A stretch of DNA of 44,005 nt. Origin: Mycobacterium sp. (lineage in GTDB: Bacteria; Actinomycetota; Actinomycetes; Mycobacteriales; Mycobacteriaceae). Both the position numbers and the translations under genes were made by a program. This document shows, one piece after another, positions 1 through 8,156 of this stretch. Numbering within the stretch: the stretch's first letter is position 1; each line of letters starts with the position of its first letter. Below the pieces are notes generated by a model. That model made no database searches, was not told the DNA's origin, and saw only the letters and a program-made list of their open reading frames with translations. The DNA is taken from assembly GCA_025965975.1 (NCBI GenBank), contig JAOPVX010000066.1, forward strand, positions 1 to 44,005. Reading direction: 5' to 3'.

Positions 1-629
1 GAGACGAATGTCTCCGGGTCGACACCGGCGGCCTGCGCCGAGGATACGGCGGATTGGGCGATCTGCACGTGCGCGGCGAAGATCGAGTTGTTCAGCAGCT
101 TGACCAGAGCGGCATCGCCCAACTCCCCCACGCGCACCGTCGAATTCGCGTAAGAGCGCAGGACCGCTTCGATACGCTCGGTTCCGGCGACGCTCCCACC
201 CAGCACGACCGCGAGGGCCCCGGCACGGATGGCGTCGGCGGTTCCGCTCACGGGTGCGTCGATGATCTCGATCTCCCGTTCGGCGGCGTCGGCCAGGCAC
301 CGCAGGACGGCCGGCGAGGTGGTGGTGTGCACGACGACCGCCGCCCCGTCCGGGGCATGGGCCAGTACACCGTCGGACCCCAGTGCGATGGCTTCGAGCT
401 GGTCCGAGGAGAACGGACACAGGACCACGACCGGCGCGTCACCGACCGCCTCTGCGATGGAGCCCGCCGCCTCCGCGCCCCGCGCCGTGAGCCGTTCACG
501 CACGTCCGCCTTGCGGGCGTACACGGTTACCGGCCACCCGGCCGCCAGCAGACGTTCCACCATCGGCTCGCCCATCGATCCGGCGCCGACGAACCCGATC
601 TTCGGAATCTCAGATCCCGCATCGATCAT
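1..629 (-). CDS. 3-hydroxyisobutyrate dehydrogenase-like NAD(P)-dependent oxidoreductase, C-terminus beyond window
   Basis: The minus strand reads an open frame from an ATG at 627-629 to the window edge, about 209 residues. It begins MIDAGSEIPKIGFVGAG and continues SMGEPM, the N-terminal Rossmann dinucleotide fold of beta-hydroxyacid dehydrogenases. DAPVSG around residue 120 is the substrate-binding signature, and a lysine in ALVKLLNN fits the catalytic lysine of the family. A GAGAGGTG ribosome-binding sequence lies about 7 bases upstream of the ATG. The family reduces or oxidises short 3-hydroxy or 2-hydroxy-3-oxo acids in the cytoplasm; the exact substrate cannot be told. The 3' part lies outside the window, so length and operon partners are unknown. 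It is transcribed away from the small exported-protein genes to its right. Confidence 0.85.
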   Translation of the reverse strand, partial: MIDAGSEIPKIGFVGAGSMGEPMVERLLAAGWPVTVYARKADVRERLTARGAEAAGSIAEAVGDAPVVVLCPFSSDQLEAIALGSDGVLAHAPDGAAVVVHTTTSPAVLRCLADAAEREIEIIDAPVSGTADAIRAGALAVVLGGSVAGTERIEAVLRSYANSTVRVGELGDAALVKLLNNSIFAAHVQIAQSAVSSAQAAGVDPETFV

Positions 630-865
630 CGCTTTTCACCTCTCGACCGGCCCTGGCCCTGTTCGTGTCCGTCGCAGCCTACAACCCGCCGACGTGGCCC
701 ATGTCACGCCCGATCACGGCACGCCCACTCCGCAGAGCAAGCCGGGAGAGGCGTTAAGCACCTTGGCACAGCCAAACCACTTCTGCGTGTGTTCAAGCCG
801 TTTTTCGGAGCTGTCGGGCGTAACCTTGCGCTAGTACTGGCGGAACTATGCGCATTCCCTTCGGA

Positions 866-878
866 TGTCACACAATCC
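866..878 (+). promoter_or_regulatory. conserved upstream box of small exported-protein gene 1 (putative -10 region)
   Basis: TGTCACACAATCC lies 40 bases upstream of the ATG at 919. Nearly the same sequence precedes the two paralogues at 1463-1475 and 1966-1978, at a similar distance. In those copies it contains TACAAT, one base from TATAAT; here the hexamer is CACAAT. A sigma-A-type -10 element is the simplest reading. No convincing -35 is seen. Confidence 0.4.
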
Positions 879-918
879 ACCAGCCGACACTGACAGCAAA
901 ACTACAGAAAGCGTGCCG

Positions 919-1263
919 ATGGCGACCTTCCAGTTTCCAGTACGACGACTGATCATTGCCGGCGGATTCGTTGTCGCGGTCGCCGCGGCACCGGTCGCGG
1001 CCGCCATCGCCGTGCCCAGTGGGGCTTCCTCCGCGCCGGCCGTCGCCGCCTGCGCCAACGGAGAGTCCGAAGACCTCTTCACCGGTCAGTGCACCCCCGA
1101 CATGGTTCCCAACTCGCCGGTAGTAAGCACGATCAATGGCGGTAGCTTGACGGAGGTCGACGGCATCCCCTGCACTGGCGCCAACTCCGGTCAGTGCTAT
1201 GGCTTGTCGGAGAACGCCGTTCCGGAGGTCGTCCCGCACTCGTCGGTCAGCTCCAGCCCGTAG
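919..1263 (+). CDS. small exported protein with four cysteines, Ibp1-like family, copy 1
   Basis: This encodes 114 residues. The N-terminus MATFQFPVRRLIIAGG plus a long Ala/Val-rich stretch to about residue 43 is a signal peptide. The mature part carries C45, C58, C85 and C93 around two conserved blocks, GESEDLFTGQC and DGIPCTGANSGQC, so two disulfides are plausible. The family resembles mycobacterial proteins often annotated as intersectin-EH binding protein Ibp1; I recognise it from memory only, and no function is established. The ATG at 919 is chosen because all three paralogues align from MATFQ; an in-frame GTG at 913 is the alternative, and an AGAAAG sequence lies upstream. It is the first of three tandem copies, and its product is the same length as copy 3. 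Confidence 0.75.
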   Translation: MATFQFPVRRLIIAGGFVVAVAAAPVAAAIAVPSGASSAPAVAACANGESEDLFTGQCTPDMVPNSPVVSTINGGSLTEVDGIPCTGANSGQCYGLSENAVPEVVPHSSVSSSP

Positions 1264-1462
1264 TCGGGCGGGAAAGGCGTTGACGCCAACGAGGCCGTTC
1301 GGCATCACCGCACCGCTGACAGATAGCACTCCCGGCCCCGGCCGGGCAAACGGCACCCATCTGCCCGGCCGGGCCGAAGTCATTCCATGCGCGGCCGCGT
1401 GGGCGGCCGACGACTCCGGGTCGGACATTCGTGTTGATGACGGCGTGCAATTTTCTCGCAGC

Positions 1463-1475
1463 GTCCATACAATCC
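1463..1475 (+). promoter_or_regulatory. conserved upstream box of copy 2 (putative -10 TACAAT)
   Basis: GTCCATACAATCC is identical over 13 bases to the box at 1966-1978 upstream of copy 3, although the flanks have diverged. TACAAT at 1468-1473 ends 47 bases before the ATG at 1521. Its retention upstream of a broken gene suggests recent decay. Confidence 0.4.
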
Positions 1476-1520
1476 GTCGACAGGAGTTTGTCAGCAAATC
1501 CACATAGATAGAGCGTGACG

Positions 1521-1857
1521 ATGGCTACCTTCCAGTTTCCACAACGCCGATTGATGCTTGCCGGTGGATTCGCCCTTGCTATCGCCCCGCCCGCAATCGG
1601 TGTCTTCGCCGTTGCGGCCTCCGCCCCGACGGGTCCTTCCATCGCCGCCTGCACCACCGGGGAGTCGGAAGACCTCTACACCCCAATTGTGTTCCCGATC
1701 TGGTCCCCAATTCGCCCTACACCCAAATCCCGGGCAGCCCGCTACTGGAGATCGATGGCGTCCCCGGCACGGGCCGCGACTCGGGATCTTGCATCGGCTG
1801 GCGGAAAACGCAGTACCGGAAGCGGTCCCGCAATCCACGGCGAGCTCCAGCCCTTAA
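1521..1857 (+). pseudogene. small exported protein, Ibp1-like family, copy 2, double frameshift
   Basis: The first 50 or so codons read MATFQFPQRRLMLAGG through GESEDLYT in good agreement with copies 1 and 3. Against the paralogues one base is missing near 1681-1686; after it a second frame reads NCVPDLVPNSPYTQ and on to GRDSGSCIG. A second single-base loss near 1800 moves the frame again, after which LAENAVPEAVPQ and SSSP lead to TAA at 1855-1857. With both bases restored the product would match the paralogues almost throughout. As it stands the initial frame runs on to 1898 with an unrelated tail. It is either a recently inactivated paralogue or a pair of sequencing errors. An in-frame GTG at 1515 is an alternative start. 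Confidence 0.75.
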
Positions 1858-1965
1858 TTGGCGATGGATCGGGAACGCTAGTAGTAGAGCACGCCTGAGG
1901 CATCCGCAACCCGGGCAAGCATATTCACAGTGAACTCGCGGGAAACCGTGCAGAACTCTCACAAT

Positions 1966-1978
1966 GTCCATACAATCC
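1966..1978 (+). promoter_or_regulatory. conserved upstream box of copy 3 (putative -10 TACAAT)
   Basis: GTCCATACAATCC matches the copy 2 box exactly over 13 bases and lies 44 bases before the ATG at 2023. The conserved spacing in all three copies supports a promoter role rather than a repeat of coding origin. Confidence 0.4.
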
Positions 1979-2022
1979 CCGTGACGAGACCGTCAGTCAG
2001 TCAACTAAAAGAAAGCGTGGCG

Positions 2023-2367
2023 ATGGCGACCTTCCAACTCCCAGCACAACGACTGATCCTTGCCGGTGGATTCGCGATCGCGATTGCGGCCGCTCCGGCG
2101 ATCGTCGCTTTCGCCACCCCGGCATCCGGCCCCACGAACACCGCGTGCCCAACGGGAGAGTCCGAGGATCTCTACACCGGCATCTGCACTGCCGAATTGG
2201 TGCCGAACTCGCCCGCATACGGACTGGTTCCGGGCAGCAACGGCCAAATCGCTGAAATCAACGGAATTCCGTGCACCGGTCGCAACACCGGTCAGTGCAT
2301 CGGGCTCAACGAGAATGCGGCGGCGAGTGAGTTCGTCCCGCCGAAGACTTCCCTGAACGGCCAGTAA
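2023..2367 (+). CDS. small exported protein with four cysteines, Ibp1-like family, copy 3
   Basis: This encodes 114 residues, the same length as copy 1. The signal peptide is MATFQLPAQRLILAGG followed by an Ala/Ile-rich core to about residue 40. The mature domain has C42, C55, C84 and C92 in GESEDLYTGIC and NGIPCTGRNTGQC. The in-frame reading extends upstream to 1930, but that extension crosses the conserved promoter-like box, so the ATG at 2023 with GAAAG 8 bases upstream is preferred. The protein is probably secreted or cell-wall associated. The function is not known, and the nearby otsA offers no clear clue. Confidence 0.78.
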   Translation: MATFQLPAQRLILAGGFAIAIAAAPAIVAFATPASGPTNTACPTGESEDLYTGICTAELVPNSPAYGLVPGSNGQIAEINGIPCTGRNTGQCIGLNENAAASEFVPPKTSLNGQ

Positions 2368-2430
2368 GCCGGACGGCTTTGCTGGTCGGGCGGTGTCTGT
2401 AGCGCCGGCGTCTTCGCCTACAGTTGTGTA

Positions 2431-2595
2431 ATGCCCGCAAAATCTGATCCCGCCGAACTCGGCGACGTCGAACCGCTAGCCGACAGCACCGCGCGACAGG
2501 CCAGGCGTGTCGTCGCCGCGTACGCAACCGACGCCGATGAATGCCGAATCTTCTTGTCGATGCTCGGCATTGGACCGGCGAAGCAAGAGGCGTAA
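2431..2595 (+). CDS. 54-residue conserved microprotein upstream of otsA
   Basis: This short frame (MPAKSDPAELGDVEPL to LSMLGIGPAKQEA) ends at TAA 2593-2595, and the otsA ATG begins at the very next base, so the two are almost certainly co-transcribed and probably translationally coupled. M. tuberculosis has a 54-residue unknown protein, Rv3489, in the same position before otsA (Rv3490), which supports this being real. The protein is acidic at the N-terminus, with a predicted amphipathic helix (ARQARRVVAAYATDADE) and one cysteine at residue 38. It has no signal peptide or membrane segment. The function is unknown; modulation of OtsA is only an inference from the arrangement. Confidence 0.75.
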   Translation: MPAKSDPAELGDVEPLADSTARQARRVVAAYATDADECRIFLSMLGIGPAKQEA

Positions 2596-4065
2596 ATGGG
2601 TTCGGGGGGCGGCGCAGGGGCCGGCTCCGGCGACTCCGACTTCGTAGTGGTGGCCAACCGGCTGCCCATCGACATGGAGCGGTTTCCGGACGGAACCACC
2701 GAGTGGAAGCGCAGCCCGGGGGGGCTGGTTACTGCGCTGGAGCCGTTGCTACGGCGCCGGCGGGGCGCATGGATCGGCTGGCCGGGGATTCCCGACAGCG
2801 ACGAGGAACCGATAGTCGAGGATGACCTCCGGCTGTATCCGGTGAGCTTGTCCGCCGATGACGTCGCTCAGTACTACGAGGGCTTCTCCAACGCCACGCT
2901 CTGGCCGCTGTATCACGACGTCGTCGTCAAACCCGAGTACCACCGGCAATGGTGGGATCGTTACGTCGACGTCAACCGGCGCTTTGCCGAAGCCGCCTCA
3001 CGGGCGGCGGCCCATGGTGCCACCGTGTGGGTGCAGGACTATCAGCTGCAGCTGGTGCCGAAGATGCTGCGGATGCTGCGACCCGACCTGACGATTGGCT
3101 TCTTTCTGCACATCCCGTTCCCGCCGGTGGAACTGTTCATGCAGTTGCCGTGGCGGACCGAGATCATCGAAGGCCTGCTCGGCGCCGACCTGGTGGGGTT
3201 CCACCTTCCCGGCGGTGCGCAGAACTTCCTGTATCTCTCCCGCCGGCTCGTCGGGGCCAACACCTCGCGGGCATCCATCGGTGTGCGATCGCGGTTCGGC
3301 GACGTTCAGGTCGGCTTCCGCACCGTCAAAGTGGGCGCCTTCCCGATCTCCATCGACTCGGGGGATCTGGACCAGAAGGCCCGCAAGCGGGAGATCCGCC
3401 AGCGCGCCCGCGAGATCCGCGCGGAGTTGGGCAACCCGCGCAAGATCCTGCTGGGCGTGGACCGGCTGGACTACACCAAGGGCATTGACGTTCGGCTGGA
3501 AGCGTTTTCGGAGTTACTCGCCGAGGGCCGCGCCAAGCGTGGCGACACCGTGCTGGTGCAGTTGGCGACTCCGAGCCGGGAACGCGTTGACGCCTACAAG
3601 GTTCTGCGCAGCGACATCGAGCGCCAGGTCGGCCACATCAACGGCGAATACGGTGAGGTCGGCCACCCGCTCGTGCACTATCTGCATCGACCGATCCCCC
3701 GCGACGAACTGATCGCCTTCTTCGTTGCCGCCGACGTCATGCTGGTCACTCCCTTGCGCGACGGGATGAACCTGGTGGCGAAGGAATACGTCGCCTGCCG
3801 AAGCGACCTGGGCGGCGCGTTGGTGCTCAGCGAGTTCACCGGGGCCGCAGCCGAACTCCGACAGGCCTACCTCGCCAACCCGCACGACCTGGAGGGCGTC
3901 AAAGACGCCATCGAGGCCGCGCTGGGTCAGACACCCGAAGAGGGCCGCAGGCGGATGCGTGCGCTACGCCGGCAGGTCCTAGCCCATGACGTCGACCGCT
4001 GGGCGCGGTCGTTCCTGGACGCCCTGGCGACGACACGCCCCGATTCGGGACGCGACAGTCCCTAG
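2596..4065 (+). CDS. otsA: alpha,alpha-trehalose-phosphate synthase (UDP/GDP-glucose)
   Basis: OtsA transfers glucose from a nucleotide sugar to glucose-6-phosphate to give trehalose-6-phosphate, the first step of the OtsA-OtsB trehalose pathway in the cytoplasm. The 489-residue product is a full-length GT20 enzyme. VVANRLPI (18-25) and SPGGLVTAL (40-48) form the N-loop region, [10 protein letters not shown] (146-155) and HIPFPP (172-177) line the acceptor site, [12 protein letters not shown] (287-298) is the donor-site block, and [12 protein letters not shown] (387-398) with SEFTGA (412-417) binds the nucleotide sugar. The ATG directly follows the microprotein stop. The stop lies within a CTAG shared with the convergent gene on the other strand, leaving no room for a terminator between them. 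Confidence 0.95.
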   Translation: MGSGGGAGAGSGDSDFVVVANRLPIDMERFPDGTTEWKRSPGGLVTALEPLLRRRRGAWIGWPGIPDSDEEPIVEDDLRLYPVSLSADDVAQYYEGFSNATLWPLYHDVVVKPEYHRQWWDRYVDVNRRFAEAASRAAAHGATVWVQDYQLQLVPKMLRMLRPDLTIGFFLHIPFPPVELFMQLPWRTEIIEGLLGADLVGFHLPGGAQNFLYLSRRLVGANTSRASIGVRSRFGDVQVGFRTVKVGAFPISIDSGDLDQKARKREIRQRAREIRAELGNPRKILLGVDRLDYTKGIDVRLEAFSELLAEGRAKRGDTVLVQLATPSRERVDAYKVLRSDIERQVGHINGEYGEVGHPLVHYLHRPIPRDELIAFFVAADVMLVTPLRDGMNLVAKEYVACRSDLGGALVLSEFTGAAAELRQAYLANPHDLEGVKDAIEAALGQTPEEGRRRMRALRRQVLAHDVDRWARSFLDALATTRPDSGRDSP

Positions 4066-4556
4066 ATCGGGGTGATGTAGTTGATCAGCCACTTGCCGTC
4101 GACCTTCTGGTAGTCGACCCGCAACCGGCTGCCGTCGTACACCGGCTGACGCGACTTGTCGGTCACCGTGCGGTTCAGGTACACCATCACCGATGCCGAA
4201 TTTCGTTGTGCAGCAAGCACTCCGACACCGACGACGCTCGCCTGACTCACCACCTGGCGTTGGCGTGCCTGCGGGATGATGTCCTTGTTGGCACGGTCCT
4301 CGAACTCGTGGCGGTAACCGGGAGTCAGCAGGGTGTACGCATCGGTGAGGCTGCGTTCCACCGTCTGGTAGTCGTAGCCGAACACCTCCGGGATCTGCTT
4401 GGCCGCCAGCGGCCCGACCTCGGCGCGTGCCGACTGGTCGGCGCGCATCTCGAACCGGTTCCAGTAGAGCCAACCTCCTGCGCCTGCCAGCGCGACGAAA
4501 CCGGCGACGAGCAGCACCGCGACCAGGCCCACCAGCCTGGTGGCCCACTTCCGCAT
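4062..4556 (-). CDS. Mce4-associated membrane protein (Rv3492c-like)
   Basis: This 164-residue protein is the last gene of the mce4 operon. It has a short basic N-terminus (MRKWATR), one membrane segment at about residues 8-30, and a C-terminal extracytoplasmic domain ending in [10 protein letters not shown], typical of Mce-associated proteins with an NTF2-like fold. Such proteins accompany every mce operon and are thought to assemble with or stabilise the Mce importer. The ATG overlaps the stop of the upstream gene by one base (TGATG). Its TAG shares a CTAG with the otsA stop on the other strand. A direct role in sterol transport is inferred from position. Confidence 0.85.
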   Translation of the reverse strand: MRKWATRLVGLVAVLLVAGFVALAGAGGWLYWNRFEMRADQSARAEVGPLAAKQIPEVFGYDYQTVERSLTDAYTLLTPGYRHEFEDRANKDIIPQARQRQVVSQASVVGVGVLAAQRNSASVMVYLNRTVTDKSRQPVYDGSRLRVDYQKVDGKWLINYITPI

Positions 4557-5257
4557 CAGTTGCCGCCCTCGGGATACTTCAGGTCGTATCCAGTCATGTG
4601 TCCGTTGTCGTCCTCATGCACGACGACGCGCATCCGGTACGGCTGCGACGGCTTGTTGACGCCGTCGATGTCGGTCACCGTGACGCGAACGGAGACCAGC
4701 ACCGAGCCGTTCTTGGCGATCTCGTCGATCCCTTCCAGCGCCGCACCGTTGATCACCGCCTCGGAGCTGGCGTTGGTATCGCGGAAGATGGCCTTGAGGT
4801 TGTCGACATTGTTGTTCTGACTGAGCATGTCCCGCAGCGGCCCGCTGGTGCTGTTGACGAACCGGTTGACGCTGTCGTCGATGTTCTGCTGGTTGTAGCT
4901 GAACATGTTCACCACCGTCTGGCTGGCGGTGTCGACAAAGCGCTGGTCACGGTCCTCGGCGGCCTTCGCGTGGTTTTGCTGAACGAGCAGCACGGCGACA
5001 ACTGCGGCCGCCGCCGCGGTGGCGACGAACACGAACGCCAGCGCGGCTATGCCGACCAGCCTGCGGTTCGCCGGCCGGCGCGGCGGCGGCCCCGCCGGTC
5101 GTGCCAGCCGCGCCTTGGTGACGGGGGTCGACTCAAGCGTCACCGCAGACGCCGTTGCGGTCGTGGCTGCCGCCGGGGAGCCGTTCGCGGCACCCTTCGC
5201 CGGGCCGGCGGCCCGCGACGCGCGTCGCCTGGCCGTCTGCTTGGTTTCTGTCGTCAT
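4556..5257 (-). CDS. Mce4-associated membrane protein (Rv3493c-like)
   Basis: This encodes 233 residues from the ATG at 5255-5257, which overlaps the mce4F stop (TAATG). The minus-strand frame stays open much further upstream, but that part lies inside mce4F and is only its shadow. The N-terminal 70 residues are Ala/Arg/Pro-rich and cytoplasmic, followed by a single membrane segment (LVGIAALAFVFVATA, about residues 69-90). The C-terminal domain beginning near QNHAKAAEDRDQRFVD belongs to the Mce-associated, NTF2-like class. It is probably an accessory subunit of the Mce4 importer, working with the neighbouring paralogous protein. Confidence 0.85.
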   Translation of the reverse strand: MTTETKQTARRRASRAAGPAKGAANGSPAAATTATASAVTLESTPVTKARLARPAGPPPRRPANRRLVGIAALAFVFVATAAAAAVVAVLLVQQNHAKAAEDRDQRFVDTASQTVVNMFSYNQQNIDDSVNRFVNSTSGPLRDMLSQNNNVDNLKAIFRDTNASSEAVINGAALEGIDEIAKNGSVLVSVRVTVTDIDGVNKPSQPYRMRVVVHEDDNGHMTGYDLKYPEGGN

Positions 5258-6963
5258 TAAGCCTGCCTGGGGTCGAGCATCAGATCCACCCAGTTCTCCG
5301 CGGTCGACCCGTTCGCCGCGCCGGGTGCATACACACCTACGCCGCCGTTCGGGTCGGCGAAGGTTCCGGTCTTCTGATCGTAGGTGGTGTACGCCGGACC
5401 ACTGGCCTGCGGTGTCGATCCGCCGGCCTGTGGCGCCTCGGCGGGCAGTGGACCGGGAGCCGGTGGCGGTGCCTCGGCGGGAGCTGGCGGCGGTGCCGGA
5501 GGCTGCACGCCGTACGGCGGCACCCGTAGCTCCGGCGGCGAGTAGTACGGCCACGGCGCGGGCGGCGGACCGTCCACCGGTGGGACCGGCAGCGGGAACG
5601 GCGCGTTTGGCGCAGGCCCTGGCCCCGGTGGCACGCCCGGTGGCAGTTGCACGACCGGAGGGCCGGGATCCGGATCCGTCTGCGGTGGAATGATCGGGAA
5701 TTTGTTCGGCGGCAGGATGTTTCGGGGATCGGTGATCGGCGTTCCGAGCGGTACCGGCGGACCCCGCCACGGGTTGCTACCGATCGGGACGTAACCCCGC
5801 GGGTCCCGGCACAGTTGGATGGTCGGCGCCCGCTTGCCCGGGAACTCCTGGCAGGGGTAGTTGCGCGCACCGCGCACCACCGACGGATCGTTCTGCGGCA
5901 CCTTGCAGTACAGATCGTTGGGCAGGTCGCGGACGGTCTCGTCGGCAGGTGTGCGGATCAGGGGTGGCGGGATGAACCCGGTCGAACATCCTGGCGGGTC
6001 CTGCAGATCGATCTTGAAGTCGAGCTTGCCGCCTTCGTCACCGGGCACCCCGCCGGCCGTGGTGATCAGGGCCGCGATCAGGGCCGGAAAGATCACCAGG
6101 GTCTGCTCGACGGCTTTGTTGTAGATCACCCCGACACGACCGAGATTCGCCAGGTTGGCGGCCAGGATCGGAAAGTTCGGCCGGATACCGCTGAAGGTCG
6201 TGCTAGCTTCGCCGGCGGCGCCCGGCGCGGTCTGCAGTGTCGACCGCAGCTGTGGGTCTGCCTGCTGCACCTCGCTGGTGAAGCGGGCCAGCCCGTCGGC
6301 CAGTGACCTGATGTCGTCTCCGCTGCGGATCTGCGAATCCAGGAACGGTCCGGCCTGGTCGATGAGCTGGGTGGTCTGACCGTAGTTCGAGTTGGCCTCG
6401 TCGATCAGCAACCTCGAGGACTGGATCAGGCGAGACAGTTCAGGTCCGGAACCGTTGAACGCCTTGAAGGTCTCGCGCAGCAGATCCTGAAGGCGGCTGT
6501 TGCCGACGCTGCTGACCAGTGCGTCGGCCTCGTTCAGCAGCCCCGCGATGTCCTGGCCGATCGCGGTGTTCTTCCGGTCGATCCGGGAGCCGTCGCGCAG
6601 CGGCGCCTGGGTGGATCCGTCCGGCGGAACCAGGTCGACATACTGCTCACCGACCGCGGACACACTCTTGACGGTGGCGGTGACGTTCAACGGGATCTTG
6701 GTATTGCTGTTGAGTCGCATGTGGGCGTCGACGCCGTCGTTGGTAAGCCCGACGGATTCCACCCGGCCCACAGTCACGCCACGGTAGGTGACGTTGGCGT
6801 TCTGATAAAGGCCACCTGCCGCCACAAAATTCGCGGTGACGTTGTAGGACCCAATTCCCACCGCCGCAGGAAGATGCAGGTAGAACAGCGAGATCGCGCC
6901 GACGGTGAGCACCGTGACGATGGCGAAGAGCGTCAGTTGAAAACGCGCCAGACGGTCCAGCAT
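5257..6963 (-). CDS. mce4F: Mce-family substrate-binding protein Mce4F
   Basis: This 568-residue protein is the sixth Mce subunit of the importer. A membrane anchor lies at about residues 8-30 (QLTLFAIVTVLTVGAI), then an MCE/MlaD domain (NVTANFVAAGGLYQNANV, VTYRGVTVGRV, with YVDLVPP near residue 111), then a long helical MCE C-terminal domain to about residue 300. The last 170 residues are strikingly proline-rich (PPGVPPGPGPAPNAP and similar) and probably cross the cell wall. Mce subunits form a lipid-conducting tunnel from the outer layer to the YrbE permease. The start overlaps the mce4E stop by one base. Mce4 imports cholesterol in M. tuberculosis and Rhodococcus. Confidence 0.93.
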   Translation of the reverse strand: MLDRLARFQLTLFAIVTVLTVGAISLFYLHLPAAVGIGSYNVTANFVAAGGLYQNANVTYRGVTVGRVESVGLTNDGVDAHMRLNSNTKIPLNVTATVKSVSAVGEQYVDLVPPDGSTQAPLRDGSRIDRKNTAIGQDIAGLLNEADALVSSVGNSRLQDLLRETFKAFNGSGPELSRLIQSSRLLIDEANSNYGQTTQLIDQAGPFLDSQIRSGDDIRSLADGLARFTSEVQQADPQLRSTLQTAPGAAGEASTTFSGIRPNFPILAANLANLGRVGVIYNKAVEQTLVIFPALIAALITTAGGVPGDEGGKLDFKIDLQDPPGCSTGFIPPPLIRTPADETVRDLPNDLYCKVPQNDPSVVRGARNYPCQEFPGKRAPTIQLCRDPRGYVPIGSNPWRGPPVPLGTPITDPRNILPPNKFPIIPPQTDPDPGPPVVQLPPGVPPGPGPAPNAPFPLPVPPVDGPPPAPWPYYSPPELRVPPYGVQPPAPPPAPAEAPPPAPGPLPAEAPQAGGSTPQASGPAYTTYDQKTGTFADPNGGVGVYAPGAANGSTAENWVDLMLDPRQA

Positions 6964-8156
6964 CAGCGTGGCGCCCCCTGACCCGAAGCCGACTTCGGCG
7001 GCACCTTGAACGGATCGGCCGCCTGCCCGGACAGATTGGCCATCTCGCCGGTCAAGAAGTCCGGCGGATTGATGACTTCACTCATGTGCCTCATGTTCGG
7101 ATCGAGGGGGGAGGTGGTGAAGACCGATTCGCCCAGGCGACGCAGCGTCAGGTCGAAGGTGACGAACACATTCAGGTAGTCCCCGCGGACCGCATTTCTC
7201 AAGTATTTGGTCGAGAAGGGGAAGGTCGGCAGCAGCTGTAGTGCCGACACGAAGTCGTCGGAATTGTCGGCCAGTGACTTCACCACCGGATACAGACTCT
7301 TCAGGTCGGCGGCGAAATCCACTTTGGTCTGTGCGAGGATGTTCGACGCGACGGTCGCGAAGCTGCGCAGCGCCCCGAACGCGTCGACGATGTTCGTCCG
7401 GTTGTCGTTCAGGACGCGCAGCGCGGCGGGCAACGAATCCAGTGCGCGGCCCAGGCTGTCCTTGCTGTTGGCGAGGATCCCGGAGAAGCGGTTGAGGCCG
7501 TCGGCGGCGGCGATGATGTCGTTGGTCTGCTGGTTCAACGACGCGGTCAGTTCGGCCAGCCGGGGCACCAGATCGACGAAGCTCCCGGCTCGTCCCGCGA
7601 CGGCGGCGTACGCCTCGTCGGTGATGTCCTGCAGCGCACCGAGATTGCCCTTGTTGACCACCACGCCCAGCGAGGAGAGCACTTCTTCGGTGGTCGGGTA
7701 CCGTCCCGTCCGATTCAGCGGAATGTTCGATCCATCGCTGAGCTTGCCGGTCGCCGGTCCGTCTGCCGGCGGCGCCAGGTCTATGTGCTGGGAGCCCAGC
7801 AGCGAGGTCTGGGCGACCTTGGCGGTGGCGTTCGCGGGCAGGTTGACGTTGTTCTCAAGAGACAGTTTCACCGCGGCGTAGAAACTGCCGTCCGGTTTCT
7901 GGACGGCCTCGACGCCGGAGACGCTGCCCACGGTGACGTCGTCGACCATCACCGGCGAGTTCTGCGGCAGGGTCGCCACGTCGGGCAGTTCCACGGTGAC
8001 GGAGTACGAACCGGGGCCGTGACCCTTGGTGCCGGGCATGTTGAGCGAGTTCAGCCCGCCGAACTGGCACCCGGCGAGCAGCACGGCGCCCGACCCGACC
8101 GCCACGGTACGGAAGCCGACCCGTGATGCTCTGGCGCGCAACATCTTCGGGATCAT
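6963..8156 (-). CDS. lprN: Mce-family lipoprotein Mce4E (LprN)
   Basis: This 397-residue protein is the fifth Mce subunit, the position always held by a lipoprotein. A basic N-terminus and hydrophobic stretch lead to the lipobox LLAGC, with the lipidated cysteine at residue 30. The MCE/MlaD domain follows (YSVTVELPDVATLPQN, VMVDDVTVGSV, HIDLAPP), then the helical domain. The ATG at 8154-8156 overlaps the mce4D stop by four bases (ATGA), which supports this start over the methionine at residue 5. It acts at the cell envelope as part of the sterol importer. Confidence 0.93.
   Translation of the reverse strand: MIPKMLRARASRVGFRTVAVGSGAVLLAGCQFGGLNSLNMPGTKGHGPGSYSVTVELPDVATLPQNSPVMVDDVTVGSVSGVEAVQKPDGSFYAAVKLSLENNVNLPANATAKVAQTSLLGSQHIDLAPPADGPATGKLSDGSNIPLNRTGRYPTTEEVLSSLGVVVNKGNLGALQDITDEAYAAVAGRAGSFVDLVPRLAELTASLNQQTNDIIAAADGLNRFSGILANSKDSLGRALDSLPAALRVLNDNRTNIVDAFGALRSFATVASNILAQTKVDFAADLKSLYPVVKSLADNSDDFVSALQLLPTFPFSTKYLRNAVRGDYLNVFVTFDLTLRRLGESVFTTSPLDPNMRHMSEVINPPDFLTGEMANLSGQAADPFKVPPKSASGQGAPR

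Noticed and set aside
54-893. Plus-strand open frame of 279 codons at the window start
   Set aside because: It is opposite the dehydrogenase gene, which has motifs and a ribosome-binding site; this frame has neither.
5258-5770. N-terminal extension of the Rv3493c-like protein
   Set aside because: It lies entirely within mce4F and has shadow composition; the ATG at 5257 with stop overlap is the natural start.
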